Source: Nocardioides sp. ChNu-153 (GTDB taxonomy: Bacteria > Actinomycetota > Actinomycetes > Propionibacteriales > Nocardioidaceae). Taken from it: a DNA stretch of 64,000 nt. Under the pieces are notes generated by a model, which made no database searches, had not been told where the DNA came from, and saw only the letters and a list, made by a program, of their open reading frames with translations. Position numbers and translations under genes: made by a program. Below are positions 47,643 to 59,505 of the stretch, in pieces (within the stretch, counting starts at the first letter, position 1; each line of letters starts with the position of its first letter). The stretch covers positions 372,001-436,000 of the forward strand of contig NZ_JADEVT010000002.1 in the NCBI RefSeq assembly GCF_030466625.1, given 5' to 3'.

Positions 47643-48355
47643 GCGACACCCGCCTGCTGTTCGAGCGCCGCCGCTGGCGCCGCCGGTGGTCGGTGTGGCG
47701 GTGGGTGGCGGTGGTCGGCAGCGTGCTGGCCGCCGCCGCGGCGCTCGTGTGGCTCGTGTTCTTCTCCTCGGTGCTGGCCGTGGCCGCGGTCGAGGTCGAC
47801 GGCACCCGCGTGCTGACGGCGGACGAGGTGCGGGCCGCCGCGGACGTGCCCGAGGGACGCCCGTTGGCGCGCGTCGACCTCGACGCCATCAGCCGGCGCG
47901 TGGACGCGCTGGCGGCCGTGTCCCAGGTCGAGGTCACCCGCGCGTGGCCGGACGGGGTGCACATCGCGGTGACCGAGCGCGAGGTCGTCGCGGTCGTCGA
48001 GCGCGGCGCCAGCCTGCGCGGCGTGGACGCCGACGGCGTCGCGTTCCGCACGTACGACGAGGTGCCGCCCGACGTGCCCGTGGTCCAGCTCGACGCCGCC
48101 GCGGGGGACGAGGCCGTGCGCGAGGTGGCCCGCGTCGTCGGGGCCATGCCCGCGCAGACGGCGGCGCAGGTCGCGACCATCACGGCTGCGACCGTCGACG
48201 AGATCACGCTCGAGCTGCGCGACGGCGCCGTGGTCGTGTGGGGGAGCGCGGAGGAGTCCGCGGCCAAGGGCGAGGTGCTCGACGTGCTGCTGGCCCAGGG
48301 GCTCGACGTCGAGGAGTACGACGTCAGCGTGCCCAGCCGCCCGACCACCCGCTGA
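47639..48355 (+). CDS. ftsQ: cell division protein FtsQ (POTRA domain)
   Basis: A 238-residue bitopic divisome protein. A short Arg-rich head (RLLFERRRWRRRW) precedes the membrane helix at about 22-45 (WVAVVGSVLAAAAALVWLVFF). The extracytoplasmic POTRA domain starts LAVAAVEVDGTRVLTADEVRAAADVPEGRPLARVDLDAISRRVDALAAVSQVEVTRAWPDGVHIAVTER, followed by the FtsQ/DivIB domain. It would connect FtsL/FtsB to the divisome. GTG 47639 overlaps murC (GTGA). A 180-bp gap with the ftsZ promoter follows. Confidence 0.94.
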   Translation: MSDTRLLFERRRWRRRWSVWRWVAVVGSVLAAAAALVWLVFFSSVLAVAAVEVDGTRVLTADEVRAAADVPEGRPLARVDLDAISRRVDALAAVSQVEVTRAWPDGVHIAVTEREVVAVVERGASLRGVDADGVAFRTYDEVPPDVPVVQLDAAAGDEAVREVARVVGAMPAQTAAQVATITAATVDEITLELRDGAVVVWGSAEESAAKGEVLDVLLAQGLDVEEYDVSVPSRPTTR

Positions 48356-48423
48356 GGCGGGCGCGCCGCACGACACGCGCGACACGCGCGGCGTGCCTCC
48401 CGGATCCGGACGAGTGCCGACCC

Positions 48424-48476
48424 TACTGTCGTCAGCACGACGAGGTTGACATAACTATAACCCTCTACCTGAGGGT
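48424..48476 (+). promoter_or_regulatory. ftsZ promoter region
   Basis: TACTGT at 48424-48429 is one possible -10. A perfect TTGACA lies at 48446-48451 in an unusually AT-rich stretch (TAACTATAACCC), the lowest-GC patch in the window. It is followed by a CCCTC-TACCT-GAGGG hairpin (48461-48475). A very similar TTGACATAAC...GAGGGT string precedes ftsZ in other actinobacteria, as I recall. I cannot fix a -10 for TTGACA with a standard 17-nt spacer; GAGGGT at 48471 gives 19. Confidence 0.6.
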
Positions 48477-48535
48477 GACAGTTGAGACCTCGAGCAGGAA
48501 CCGTCCACCAACCGAACGTGAGAGGCGAGGCCGCC

Positions 48536-49807
48536 GTGGCAGCAGCGCAGAACTACCTGGCCGTGATCAAGGTCGTCGGCATCGGCGGCGGCGGCGTCAA
48601 CGCCGTCAACCGGATGATCGAGGTCGGGCTCAAGGGCGTCGAGTTCATCGCCATCAACACCGACGCGCAGGCGCTCCTCATGAGCGACGCGGACGTGAAG
48701 CTCGACATCGGCCGCGAGCTGACGCGTGGCCTGGGTGCCGGCGCGAACCCCGACGTGGGGGCCCGGGCCGCGGAGGACCACTCGGACGAGATCGAGGAGG
48801 TCATCAAGGGCGCCGACATGGTGTTCGTGACCGCCGGCGAGGGCGGCGGCACGGGCACGGGCGGCGCGCCCGTCGTGGCCCGCATCGCCCGCTCGCTCGG
48901 TGCGCTGACCATCGGTGTCGTCACCCGTCCCTTCATGTTCGAGGGCCGCCGTCGCGCGGGCTCGGCGGAGGAGGGCATCGCGGCGCTCCGCGAGGAGGTC
49001 GACACCCTCATCGTGATCCCCAACGACCGGCTGCTGTCGATCAGCGACCGCAACGTGTCGGTGCTCGACGCGTTCAAGCAGGCCGACCAGGTGCTGCTCC
49101 AGGGCGTCTCGGGCATCACGGACCTCATCACCACCCCGGGCCTCATCAACCTCGACTTCGCGGACGTGAAGTCCGTGATGGCCAACGCCGGCTCCGCGCT
49201 CATGGGCATCGGTTCCGCCCGGGGCGACGACCGCTCGGTCGCCGCCGCCGAGATGGCCGTCTCGTCCCCGCTGCTCGAGGCCTCCATCGACGGCGCCCAC
49301 GGTGTGCTGCTCTCGATCTCCGGCGGCTCCGACCTCGGTCTGTTCGAGATCAACGAGGCCGCGGCGCTCGTGGCCGACGCGGTCCACCCCGAGGCCAACA
49401 TCATCTTCGGTGCGACCATCGACGACGCGCTCGGCGACGAGGTCCGCGTGACCGTCATCGCCGCCGGGTTCGACGGCGGCGTGCCGAAGAAGCGCGAGGA
49501 GGGCGCGGCGCTCGGCCGTGGCCGCGACCAGGCCGCTCCGGCGCAGCAGGCCGCGGCGCAGCAGGCGGCCCCCGTCCAGCGGGCGCCGCACCAGCAGCCC
49601 GCCCAGCAGCCGCACCAGCAGCCCGCCCAGCAGCCCGCCCAGCCGCGGCAGCCGGCGTACGCCCAGGAGCCCCAGCGCGACCAGCGTCCGCTCCCGCCCC
49701 AGCCGAACGAGCGTCCGTCGGTGCCGGTCGGTGCCCCCCGCCCGGCCCAGCCGGCGCCCCAGGTCGACTTCGACGACGACCTGGACGTGCCCGACTTCCT
49801 GAAGTGA
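48536..49807 (+). CDS. ftsZ: cell division protein FtsZ
   Basis: A 423-residue tubulin-like GTPase that forms the Z ring. Landmarks: [24 protein letters not shown] (residues 5-28), [11 protein letters not shown], the G-box [15 protein letters not shown] (about residues 101-115), the synergy loop [18 protein letters not shown]. The core ends near residue 320; then comes a linker made largely of Ala, Gln and Pro (repeated Gln-Gln-Pro-Ala), and the conserved tail [10 protein letters not shown] that binds SepF and FtsW. GTG 48536 is preferred to an upstream GTG because AGGCGAGG precedes it and actinobacterial FtsZ begins AAAQNYLAV. Confidence 0.97.
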   Translation: MAAAQNYLAVIKVVGIGGGGVNAVNRMIEVGLKGVEFIAINTDAQALLMSDADVKLDIGRELTRGLGAGANPDVGARAAEDHSDEIEEVIKGADMVFVTAGEGGGTGTGGAPVVARIARSLGALTIGVVTRPFMFEGRRRAGSAEEGIAALREEVDTLIVIPNDRLLSISDRNVSVLDAFKQADQVLLQGVSGITDLITTPGLINLDFADVKSVMANAGSALMGIGSARGDDRSVAAAEMAVSSPLLEASIDGAHGVLLSISGGSDLGLFEINEAAALVADAVHPEANIIFGATIDDALGDEVRVTVIAAGFDGGVPKKREEGAALGRGRDQAAPAQQAAAQQAAPVQRAPHQQPAQQPHQQPAQQPAQPRQPAYAQEPQRDQRPLPPQPNERPSVPVGAPRPAQPAPQVDFDDDLDVPDFLK

Positions 49808-49825
49808 GCGGAGCGTCCGCAGCCG

Positions 49826-50545
49826 GTGTTCGTCTTCCGTGAGCGCGTCGGGCGGGTCGAGGTGGCCTTCACCTCGGCCCGCCACGACGCGCGCCCGCTC
49901 AACCTCGCGCTGCCGGGCACCCCGCCCGCGGCGGCGGTGAGCGACGTGCGGGCCGACCTCGAGGCGGTGCGCACCGAGCTCGGCGCCCGCTCCGTCCGGG
50001 GCATGCGGCAGGTCCACGGCGCGACCGTGGCGGTCGCTGCCGGGGCGCTCGACGCGGCCGGCGAGCCTCCCGAGGCCGACGGCATCGTGACCACGGAGCC
50101 GGGCGTCGCCCTGCTCGTGCGGGTCGCCGACTGCGTCCCGGTGCTGCTGGCCGATCCGGCCGGCGGTGCCGTCGCCGCGGCGCACGCCGGGCGCGAGGGC
50201 GTGCGCGCCGGGGTCGTGACCGCGACGGTGGCCGCCCTGCGGGCCGCCGGGGCGGACGAGGTCCGGGCCTGGGTGGGTCCGCACGTGTGCGGGCGGTGCT
50301 ACGAGGTCCCCGCCGCGCTGCGCGACGAGGTCGCCCGGGCGGTCCCGGCCGCGGCGGCGACGACGTCGTGGGGCACGCCGGCGCTCGACCTCGGGGCAGC
50401 GGTACGGGCGCAGCTCACCGCCGCGGGCGTCGACGAGGTCACCGAGCTCGGCGCGTGCACGATGGAGGACGCCGAGCTGTGGTCCCACCGGCGCGACGGT
50501 GCGGCGGCGGGCCGCCTCGCCGGCCTCGTGCAGGTGGTCGCGTGA
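49826..50545 (+). CDS. pgeF: peptidoglycan editing factor PgeF (laccase-domain, YfiH)
   Basis: A 239-residue protein of the DUF152/multicopper-oxidoreductase-like family. The metal-site residues are visible: RQVHGATV, RVADCVPVLLAD, AAHAGREGVRAG and HVCGRCYEV. In E. coli it removes misincorporated amino acids (L-Ser for L-Ala) from muropeptide precursors; related proteins act on adenosine. It directly follows ftsZ (18 bp) and overlaps the YggS gene, an order conserved in actinobacteria (Rv2149c). The start is GTG 49826, without a strong ribosome site. Confidence 0.92.
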   Translation: MFVFRERVGRVEVAFTSARHDARPLNLALPGTPPAAAVSDVRADLEAVRTELGARSVRGMRQVHGATVAVAAGALDAAGEPPEADGIVTTEPGVALLVRVADCVPVLLADPAGGAVAAAHAGREGVRAGVVTATVAALRAAGADEVRAWVGPHVCGRCYEVPAALRDEVARAVPAAAATTSWGTPALDLGAAVRAQLTAAGVDEVTELGACTMEDAELWSHRRDGAAAGRLAGLVQVVA

Positions 50546-51252
50546 GTGCGGAGGGCCGGGAGGCCGAGCTCGCCGCCGCTCTGGCGGCGGTGCGCGCGCG
50601 GGTCGTCGCGGCCACCCGCGCGGCCGGCCGCGACGACGAGGTGGAGCTCGTCGTCGTCACCAAGTTCTTCCCCGCCTCCGACGTGCGGCTGCTCGCCGGG
50701 CTCGGGGTGGGCGCCGTCGGCGAGAACCGCCACCAGGAGGCGGCGGCGAAGGCGGCCGAGACCGCGGACCTGGGGCTGCGCTGGCACTTCATCGGCGGCC
50801 TGCAGAGCAACAAGGCGGCGGCGGTGGCGGCGTACGCCGACGTCGTCGAGTCCCTCGACCGTCCCAAGCTGCTCGCCCCGCTCGCGCGCGGGCGGGCCGA
50901 GCGGGACGTCGCCGGTCCCCTCGACTGCCTCGTGCAGGTGAGCCTCGACCCGCCCGGCGCCGAGCACCGCGCGGGCTGCCCGCCGGAGCAGGTGGCGGAG
51001 CTGTGCGACGCCGTCGCCGGCACCGACGGGCTGCGCCTGGCGGGTCTCATGGCGGTGGCGCCGCTGGGCGAGGACCCGGCGGCGGCGTTCGCCCGGCTCG
51101 CCGACCAGGCGGCCCGCGTCCGGGCCGAGCACCCCGGCGCGACGGTGCTCTCGGCCGGCATGAGCGGCGACCTCGAGGAGGCCGTCGCGGCGGGGGCGAC
51201 ACACGTGCGTGTCGGTAGCGCGGTCCTCGGAGCGAGGCCCCGTGTCCAGTAG
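50542..51252 (+). CDS. YggS-family PLP homeostasis protein
   Basis: A 236-residue single-domain PLP-binding TIM barrel (PLPBP/YggS). The PLP lysine is in ELVVVTKFFPASDVRLLAGLG (about residue 40), then GENRHQEAAAKA, WHFIGGLQSNKAA, and the phosphate-binding SAGMSGDLEEAVAAGATHVRVGSAVLG. It buffers pyridoxal phosphate and keeps amino-acid pools in balance; no catalytic activity is established. GTG 50542 overlaps the pgeF stop (GTGA). It lies upstream of sepF as in Rv2148c-Rv2147c. Confidence 0.93.
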   Translation: MSAEGREAELAAALAAVRARVVAATRAAGRDDEVELVVVTKFFPASDVRLLAGLGVGAVGENRHQEAAAKAAETADLGLRWHFIGGLQSNKAAAVAAYADVVESLDRPKLLAPLARGRAERDVAGPLDCLVQVSLDPPGAEHRAGCPPEQVAELCDAVAGTDGLRLAGLMAVAPLGEDPAAAFARLADQAARVRAEHPGATVLSAGMSGDLEEAVAAGATHVRVGSAVLGARPRVQ

Positions 51253-51309
51253 TGTCCGATCCAACCGAGCGCGCCCCCGTGGTGTGCCACAACTCCTGAG
51301 GAAGTCAGC

Positions 51310-51864
51310 ATGAGCGGCGCGATGCGCAAGATCGGCGAGTACCTCGGTCTGCTCGAGGACCCGGGGTACGACGAGTACGACGAGGCCGAGGGCCACACCG
51401 GCGAGCGGGACGTCCGGGACGAGCGCGACCACCGGGACCAGCGGGACCACCGTGACCACTCCGACGAGCGCGAGGAGCGCCCCGTGCGTCGGCGTCCGGT
51501 GGAGGCCGCCCCGGCCCCCGTCGCCGACCTCGCCGAGCGCCGTCGCGCCCAGGTGGCGGCCGCGCCCGTCAGCCAGGTCGCCGAGCTGTCGCGGATCATC
51601 ACGCTGCACCCGCGCACCTACAACGAGGCCCGCACCGTGGGGGAGAACTTCCGCGACGGCATCCCGGTGATCATGAACCTCTCGGAGATGGACGACAGCG
51701 ACGCGAAGCGGCTCGTGGACTTCGCCGCCGGCCTGGTCTTCGCCACGCGTGGCACCATCGAGCGCGTGACGAACAAGGTCTTCCTGCTCTCGCCCCCGAA
51801 CGTGACGGTCGCCGCCGAGGACAAGGCGCGCATCGTCAGCGGCGGCTTCTTCAACCAGAGCTGA
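51310..51864 (+). CDS. sepF: cell division protein SepF
   Basis: A 184-residue SepF. The N-terminal amphipathic helix [13 protein letters not shown] would bind the membrane. A highly charged linker follows with a repeated Asp-His/Glu-Arg pattern (about residues 34-58, for example [12 protein letters not shown]), then the SepF core [71 protein letters not shown], which dimerises and anchors FtsZ. In actinobacteria without FtsA/ZipA, SepF is the main Z-ring membrane anchor. ATG 51310 follows GAGGAAG. The charged linker is longer than in Mycobacterium and is encoded by a short tandem repeat. Confidence 0.95.
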   Translation: MSGAMRKIGEYLGLLEDPGYDEYDEAEGHTGERDVRDERDHRDQRDHRDHSDEREERPVRRRPVEAAPAPVADLAERRRAQVAAAPVSQVAELSRIITLHPRTYNEARTVGENFRDGIPVIMNLSEMDDSDAKRLVDFAAGLVFATRGTIERVTNKVFLLSPPNVTVAAEDKARIVSGGFFNQS

Positions 51865-51873
51865 CGCGGGGCG

Positions 51874-52176
51874 TTGACCGCGAACGTCATCGGGCAGGTC
51901 GTCGAGCTCGTCCTGTTCGTCTTCATCAGCATGCTGTGGATCCGCTTCGTGGTCGACTGGGTGCAGGTCTTCGCCCGGTCGTGGGAGCCCAAGGGCGTCG
52001 TGCTCGTGGTCCTCGAGGTCGTCTACTCCGTGACGGACCCCCCGATCAAGGCGCTGCGCAAGGTCATCCCGCCGCTGCGCCTGGGCGGGGTGGCGCTCGA
52101 CCTCAGCTTCCTGATCGTCCTGGTCGCCAGCATGCTGCTGCTCCAGGTGAACCGTGCGACGCTGCTGAGCGCCTGA
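51874..52176 (+). CDS. YggT family membrane protein
   Basis: A 100-residue protein with two hydrophobic helices (QVVELVLFVFISMLWIRFVVDWV and LDLSFLIVLVASMLLLQV) separated by the amphipathic YggT signature VYSVTDPPIKALRKVIPPLRLGGV. Its function is not settled; it sits between sepF and divIVA in many Gram-positive genomes and is linked to division or osmotic stress. The start is probably TTG 51874, 9 bp after the sepF stop, because no ATG or GTG precedes the first helix. Confidence 0.88.
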   Translation: MTANVIGQVVELVLFVFISMLWIRFVVDWVQVFARSWEPKGVVLVVLEVVYSVTDPPIKALRKVIPPLRLGGVALDLSFLIVLVASMLLLQVNRATLLSA

Positions 52177-52218
52177 CCCTCCCCGGCGGTCGAGTGACCC
52201 GTGGGGGAGTTGAGGCGC

Positions 52219-52224
52219 TAGTGT
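52219..52224 (+). promoter_or_regulatory. putative -10 box (TAGTGT) for divIVA
   Basis: TAGTGT in the 95-bp yggT-divIVA gap predicts a leader of about 41 nt before ATG 52272. The matching -35 is not evident. Confidence 0.4.
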
Positions 52225-52271
52225 TGCGCCGAGACGTGTATTGCAAGCCGACGAGATGAATGGGTGTGGTC

Positions 52272-53039
52272 ATGCCACTGACGCCTGAGGACGTGAGCAA
52301 CAAGCGCTTCACTCCTGTCCGGCTCCGCGAGGGCTACGACATGGGTGAGGTCGACCAGTTCCTCGACGAGGTCGAGGCCGAGCTGGCCCGTCTCACCAAG
52401 GAGAACGAGGACCTGCGCGCCAAGCTCAGCGCCGCGCAGTCGGGTGCTCCCGCTCCCGCGCCGGTGTTCGAGAAGGCGCCCGAGCCGACGCCGGCCCCCG
52501 CGCCGGTCCCGGCCCCCACGCCGGCCCCCGCCCCGGCGCCCGCGCCCGTGGTGGCGGCTGCCGCCCCCTCCGCCGGCGTCGAGACGATCCGCGTCGAGAC
52601 GGTCCCGCAGGCCTCCAACGCCGCGGCCCGCCTCCTCGAGATCGCGACGCGCAACGCCGACGAGCTGGTCGACGAGGCCAAGGACGAGGCCGACCGCATC
52701 ATCGGTGAGGCCCGCACCAAGGCCGAGCGCCTCGAGGGCGAGGCCAAGACGAAGGCCGACCGCATGGAGGCCGACGCCCGCACCCGCTCGCAGATGCTCG
52801 ACACCGAGACCGCCGAGCGTCGCCAGCAGATGTTCGGCGACCTGGAGCGCGAGCGCGACAAGCTCAACGGCGAGGTGGAGCGCCTGCGCTCCTTCGAGCG
52901 GGAGTACCGCTCGCGCCTGAAGACCTACTTCTCGCAGCAGCTCGAGGCCCTCGGGGGCGGCGGCGACGCCGCGCCCGTGAGCGACAGCTCGGCCGCCCCG
53001 AAGCGGCTGCGCTCGATCCTCGGCGACGACGAGGCCTGA
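52272..53039 (+). CDS. divIVA: polar growth protein DivIVA (Wag31)
   Basis: A 255-residue coiled-coil protein. The N-terminal DivIVA domain reads LTPEDVSNKRFTPVRLREGYDMGEVDQFLDEVEAELARLTKENEDLRAKL (residues 3-52), which binds curved membrane. A Pro/Ala linker follows (about residues 61-97, alternating Pro-Ala), then a long second coiled coil ERLEGEAKTKADRMEADARTRSQMLDTETAERRQQMFGDLERERDKL. In actinobacteria it marks the poles and organises wall growth, and is a target of PASTA kinases in mycobacteria. ATG 52272 is favoured over ATG 52260 because the family begins MPLTP. A terminator follows. Confidence 0.95.
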   Translation: MPLTPEDVSNKRFTPVRLREGYDMGEVDQFLDEVEAELARLTKENEDLRAKLSAAQSGAPAPAPVFEKAPEPTPAPAPVPAPTPAPAPAPAPVVAAAAPSAGVETIRVETVPQASNAAARLLEIATRNADELVDEAKDEADRIIGEARTKAERLEGEAKTKADRMEADARTRSQMLDTETAERRQQMFGDLERERDKLNGEVERLRSFEREYRSRLKTYFSQQLEALGGGGDAAPVSDSSAAPKRLRSILGDDEA

Positions 53040-53064
53040 GCGCTCACCACCTCGACGGCACGCG

Positions 53065-53096
53065 CGGCCGGCCACCCCTCCCGGGGTGGCCGGCCG
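53065..53096 (+). terminator. strong hairpin terminator after divIVA
   Basis: A 14-bp perfect stem (CGGCCGGCCACCCC and complement) with a TCCC loop, 26 bp after the divIVA stop, followed by TTCGG. It closes the dcw cluster. Confidence 0.85.
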
Positions 53097-53114
53097 TTCG
53101 GCGTCCCGGGACGG

Positions 53115-53143
53115 TTGAGCGGTGCGGGGCAGGCGGCTAGGGT
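53115..53143 (+). promoter_or_regulatory. promoter, -35 TTGAGC and -10 TAGGGT
   Basis: TTGAGC at 53115-53120 and TAGGGT at 53138-53143 with a 17-nt spacer. Predicted start near 53150, about 46 nt before GTG 53196. It drives the DksA-lspA-rluD group. Confidence 0.65.
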
Positions 53144-53195
53144 CCTCGCACGCCGACGGCACGTCGCCTCGGACACCGACTCGGAGGAGCACGTG

Positions 53196-53636
53196 GTGAA
53201 CGAGGAGACGACGACCGACACCGGCCTGCGGGAGATCGACCCCGCCGCCCTCCCGGTCGCCGAGGGCGACGAGCCCTGGACGCGGGCGGAGGTCGACGAG
53301 GTGGTCGCCGAGCTGCAGGAGCACGCGGCGACCCTGCGCGCCCGCATCGAGGCGCAGGAGGCCGAGCTCGCCGGGCTGTTCGCCGACGCGGGCGACGGCG
53401 CCGGCCCCGACGCGGCCGACCTCGGCGCCTCGACCTTCGAGCGCGACCACGAGCTCAGCCTCGTGAGCACGGAGCGCACCGCGCTGGAGCAGGTCGAGCG
53501 GGCCCTCGCACGCATCGGGGAGGGCCGCCTCGGGGTGTGCGCCTCGTGCGGCGGACCGATCGGCAAGATGCGGGTGATGGCTTTCCCGCGTGCCACACTG
53601 TGCGTGTCATGCAAGCAGCGCGAGGAGCGTCGCTGA
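53196..53636 (+). CDS. DksA/TraR-family C4 zinc finger protein
   Basis: A 146-residue acidic protein with a helical hairpin (VDEVVAELQEHAATLRARIEAQEAELAGLF) and a C-terminal C4 zinc finger [25 protein letters not shown]. This is the architecture of DksA/RbpA-like RNA polymerase secondary-channel or general-stress proteins; family members in actinobacteria are mostly uncharacterised. GTG 53196 has GGAGG 8 nt upstream; GTG 53193 is an alternative. lspA overlaps its end by 28 bp. Confidence 0.88.
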   Translation: MNEETTTDTGLREIDPAALPVAEGDEPWTRAEVDEVVAELQEHAATLRARIEAQEAELAGLFADAGDGAGPDAADLGASTFERDHELSLVSTERTALEQVERALARIGEGRLGVCASCGGPIGKMRVMAFPRATLCVSCKQREERR

Positions 53637-54223
53637 GCCACGGCTCGGGCGACCCGGACCGTCCCCCGTCCTCCCCGGCGTCTCGTCGGCGTCGCACCTG
53701 GACGGCGTTCCTGCTGGTGGCCCTCGCGGCGTACGCCGTCGACCTGACGACGAAGGAGCTCGCGCTCCGCCACCTCGCCGACGGCCCCGTCGCGCTGGTC
53801 GACGACCTGCTCGTGCTGCGCCTGGTGTTCAACCCCGGCGCCGCCTTCAGCCTCGGCACCGGGGCGACCCCGGTGCTCACCGTCGTGGCCATCGTCGCGA
53901 CGATCGCGGTGCTCGTCGCGAGCCGCCGCCTCGGCAGCGCCCTGTGGGCCGTCGCCCTCGGTCTCCTCCTGGCGGGGGTGACCGGCAACCTCACCGACCG
54001 CCTGCTGCGCGACCCCGGGCCGTTCCACGGGCACGTCGTCGACATGATCGCGCTGCCGAGCTGGCCCGTCTTCAACGTGGCCGACATGTGCATCAACGTG
54101 GCCGCGGCCCTCATCGTGGTGCAGGCCTTCCGCGGCGTGAGGGTCGACGGCGGGCGCGTCGATGACGACCGGGCGGACAGCACCCCCGAGGCCGACCAGC
54201 CGGCCGGGGAGGACCCGCGGTGA
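53609..54223 (+). CDS. lspA: lipoprotein signal peptidase LspA
   Basis: A 204-residue polytopic membrane aspartyl protease (signal peptidase II) that cleaves prolipoprotein signal peptides. Four membrane helices are visible, with catalytic aspartates in [14 protein letters not shown] (about residue 131) and [13 protein letters not shown] (about residue 155), and the [13 protein letters not shown] motif. The last 30 residues are a hydrophilic acidic tail. Start ATG 53609 overlaps the zinc finger gene; a later non-standard start cannot be excluded. The stop overlaps the RluD-type gene (GTGA), the same order as Rv1539-Rv1540. Confidence 0.93.
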   Translation: MQAARGASLSHGSGDPDRPPSSPASRRRRTWTAFLLVALAAYAVDLTTKELALRHLADGPVALVDDLLVLRLVFNPGAAFSLGTGATPVLTVVAIVATIAVLVASRRLGSALWAVALGLLLAGVTGNLTDRLLRDPGPFHGHVVDMIALPSWPVFNVADMCINVAAALIVVQAFRGVRVDGGRVDDDRADSTPEADQPAGEDPR

Positions 54224-55152
54224 ACGCCGACCTCCGCGTGGTGCTCGTCCCCGAGGGGATGGCCGGCGAGCGCGTCGACGCCGCCATGGCCCGCATGTTC
54301 GGCGTGAGCCGGTCGCGGGCGGCCGAGCTGATCGCCGAGGGCAACGTCGCGCTGGACGGCGGCCCGGTCGCCAAGTCCGACCGCGTCGTGGCGGGTGCGT
54401 TGCTGGAGGTGACCATCCCGTCGGTGGTCGACCCGCTCGAGATCGTGCCGGAGATCGTCGAGGGCATCGGGATCATCCACGACGACGACGACATCGTGGT
54501 GATCGACAAGCCGGTCGGTGTCGCCGTCCACCCCTCGCCGGGGTGGCGGGGCCCGACCGTGGTCGGTCACCTCGTGGGCGCGGGCTTCCGCATCGCCACG
54601 AGCGGGGCCTCCGAGCGCCAGGGCATCGTGCAGCGTCTCGACGTCGGCACCTCGGGCGTCATGGTGGTCTGCAAGTCGGAGACGGCGTACTCGCGGTTGA
54701 AGAACGCCTTCCGCAACCGCGAGGTCGACAAGACCTACCACGCGCTCGTGCAGGGGCACCCCGACCCGCACACGGGCACGGTCGACGCCCCCATCGGCCG
54801 CCACCCGCGCTCGGACTGGAAGTTCGCCGTCATGGCCGACGGGCGCGCGAGCGTGACCCACTACGAGACGCTCGAGGCCCACCGCTTCGCGAGCCTCCTG
54901 CAGGTCCACCTCGAGACCGGCCGCACCCACCAGATCCGCGTCCACATGTCGGCCCTCAAGCACCCGTGCGTCGGTGACCTGACGTACGGCGCAGACCCGA
55001 CGCTGGCGCGCCGCGTCGGGCTGGAGCGCCAGTGGCTGCACGCCGTGCGGCTCGGCTTCGTGCACCCGGGCTCGGGGGAGTACGTGACGTACGACTCGGG
55101 CTACCCCGACGACCTCGCGCACGCGCTCGAGGTCGTGCGCGACAGCGACTGA
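54220..55152 (+). CDS. RluD/RluA-family rRNA pseudouridine synthase
   Basis: A 310-residue enzyme. An N-terminal S4 RNA-binding domain ([36 protein letters not shown]) precedes the catalytic domain with [25 protein letters not shown], the active-site Asp in [19 protein letters not shown] (about residue 143), and [28 protein letters not shown]. It probably converts uridines of 23S rRNA (RluD sites 1911/1915/1917), but the target is inferred from family. The usual HRLD is QRLD here. GTG 54220 overlaps lspA. Confidence 0.92.
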   Translation: MNADLRVVLVPEGMAGERVDAAMARMFGVSRSRAAELIAEGNVALDGGPVAKSDRVVAGALLEVTIPSVVDPLEIVPEIVEGIGIIHDDDDIVVIDKPVGVAVHPSPGWRGPTVVGHLVGAGFRIATSGASERQGIVQRLDVGTSGVMVVCKSETAYSRLKNAFRNREVDKTYHALVQGHPDPHTGTVDAPIGRHPRSDWKFAVMADGRASVTHYETLEAHRFASLLQVHLETGRTHQIRVHMSALKHPCVGDLTYGADPTLARRVGLERQWLHAVRLGFVHPGSGEYVTYDSGYPDDLAHALEVVRDSD

Positions 55153-55261
55153 CCCGGCCTCGACCCGACCCTCCACCCGGCCCGCCACCCGACCCGCCGC
55201 GGCGTCCGCGACGCGACGGGTGTCGGTGCCCGACGGCACGATGAGGGGCGCCGGCGTCGCG

Positions 55262-55267
55262 TAGGCT
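55262..55267 (+). promoter_or_regulatory. -10 box (TAGGCT) for dnaE
   Basis: TAGGCT in the 190-bp gap upstream of dnaE predicts a start near 55274 and a leader of about 69 nt. The rest of the gap is C-rich with an ACCCGACCC-type short repeat at 55157-55200 and no gene. Confidence 0.5.
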
Positions 55268-55342
55268 GACCTCCTTCCCCGCGCACCGCCCGCACCACCC
55301 GTCTGTCCTGCTGCACCGTCCTCGAGGAGCGCGCTGAACTCC

Positions 55343-58916
<3,574 letters not shown>

Positions 58917-58924
<8 letters not shown>

Positions 58925-59450
58925 GCGGGTGCTGCCGACGCCCCCCTCGCCCGGTGCCGCGGCTGACCCGATGACGACCGTCCGTGACGTCCTGCGGGTG
59001 GTGCGGCTGTTCGCGGAGGTGGCGGTGGTCGCCGCGCTCCTGTGGAGCTGGTGGTGGCGCCCGTCCACCGGGTTCGCCGCGAACGGCGACTTCTTCTGGG
59101 ACCCCCGCAGCATCGAGGGCTCGATCACGGGCACGGCGTCGTACCTGGTCGTCGCCTCCGCCGCCGGCTTCCTGACCGGCGCCGTGGTGGCCGTGCGCCA
59201 CCTCGCCCGACCGTGGGTCGCGCTCGGGGCGACGGGCCTCGCTGCGGCCGCGGCGGGGGTGCTGACGGGGTGGATCGGCCACCTGCTCGGCCCGGAGGAC
59301 CCGGTCGAGGTGGCGGCCCGCAGCGCCGACGGGTCCCGTGTGGCCATCGACCTGCAGGTGGAGGGGATCGGCGCGTACGCCGCGATGCCCGCGGCCGCGC
59401 TCAGCGCCGTCGCACTCGTGCTGCTGCTCTGGCCCCGCCGGGGCGACTAG
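58917..59450 (+). CDS. small membrane protein of unknown function
   Basis: A 177-residue protein overlapping the end of dnaE by 8 bp. It has four hydrophobic segments: about residues 28-45 (LFAEVAVVAALLWSWWW), 72-92 (YLVVASAAGFLTGAVVAV), 98-118 and a final 155-173 (PAAALSAVALVLLLWP), with a loop after TM3 (HLLGPEDPVEVAARSADGSRVAIDLQVEG). I do not recognise a function; it resembles DUF2567-type actinobacterial membrane proteins, but this is only an impression. Start GTG 58917. Its TAG stop is part of the -10 box of the next gene. Confidence 0.72.
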
Positions 59451-59453
59451 TCT
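59448..59453 (+). promoter_or_regulatory. -10 box (TAGTCT) overlapping a stop codon
   Basis: TAGTCT, whose TAG is the stop of the upstream gene. Predicted start near 59460 and leader of about 46 nt before GTG 59506, which is preceded by GAGGGGA. Confidence 0.5.
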
Positions 59454-59505
59454 CCTGGCCGGGCGGCGAGGGTGCCGCCGCACCACGAGACGAGGGGACG
59501 CGGAC

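Noticed and set aside
55153..55342. Terminator or small RNA between the RluD-type gene and dnaE
   Set aside because: The C-rich ACCCG repeats and short GC stems do not form a single strong hairpin; only the TAGGCT box is supported.
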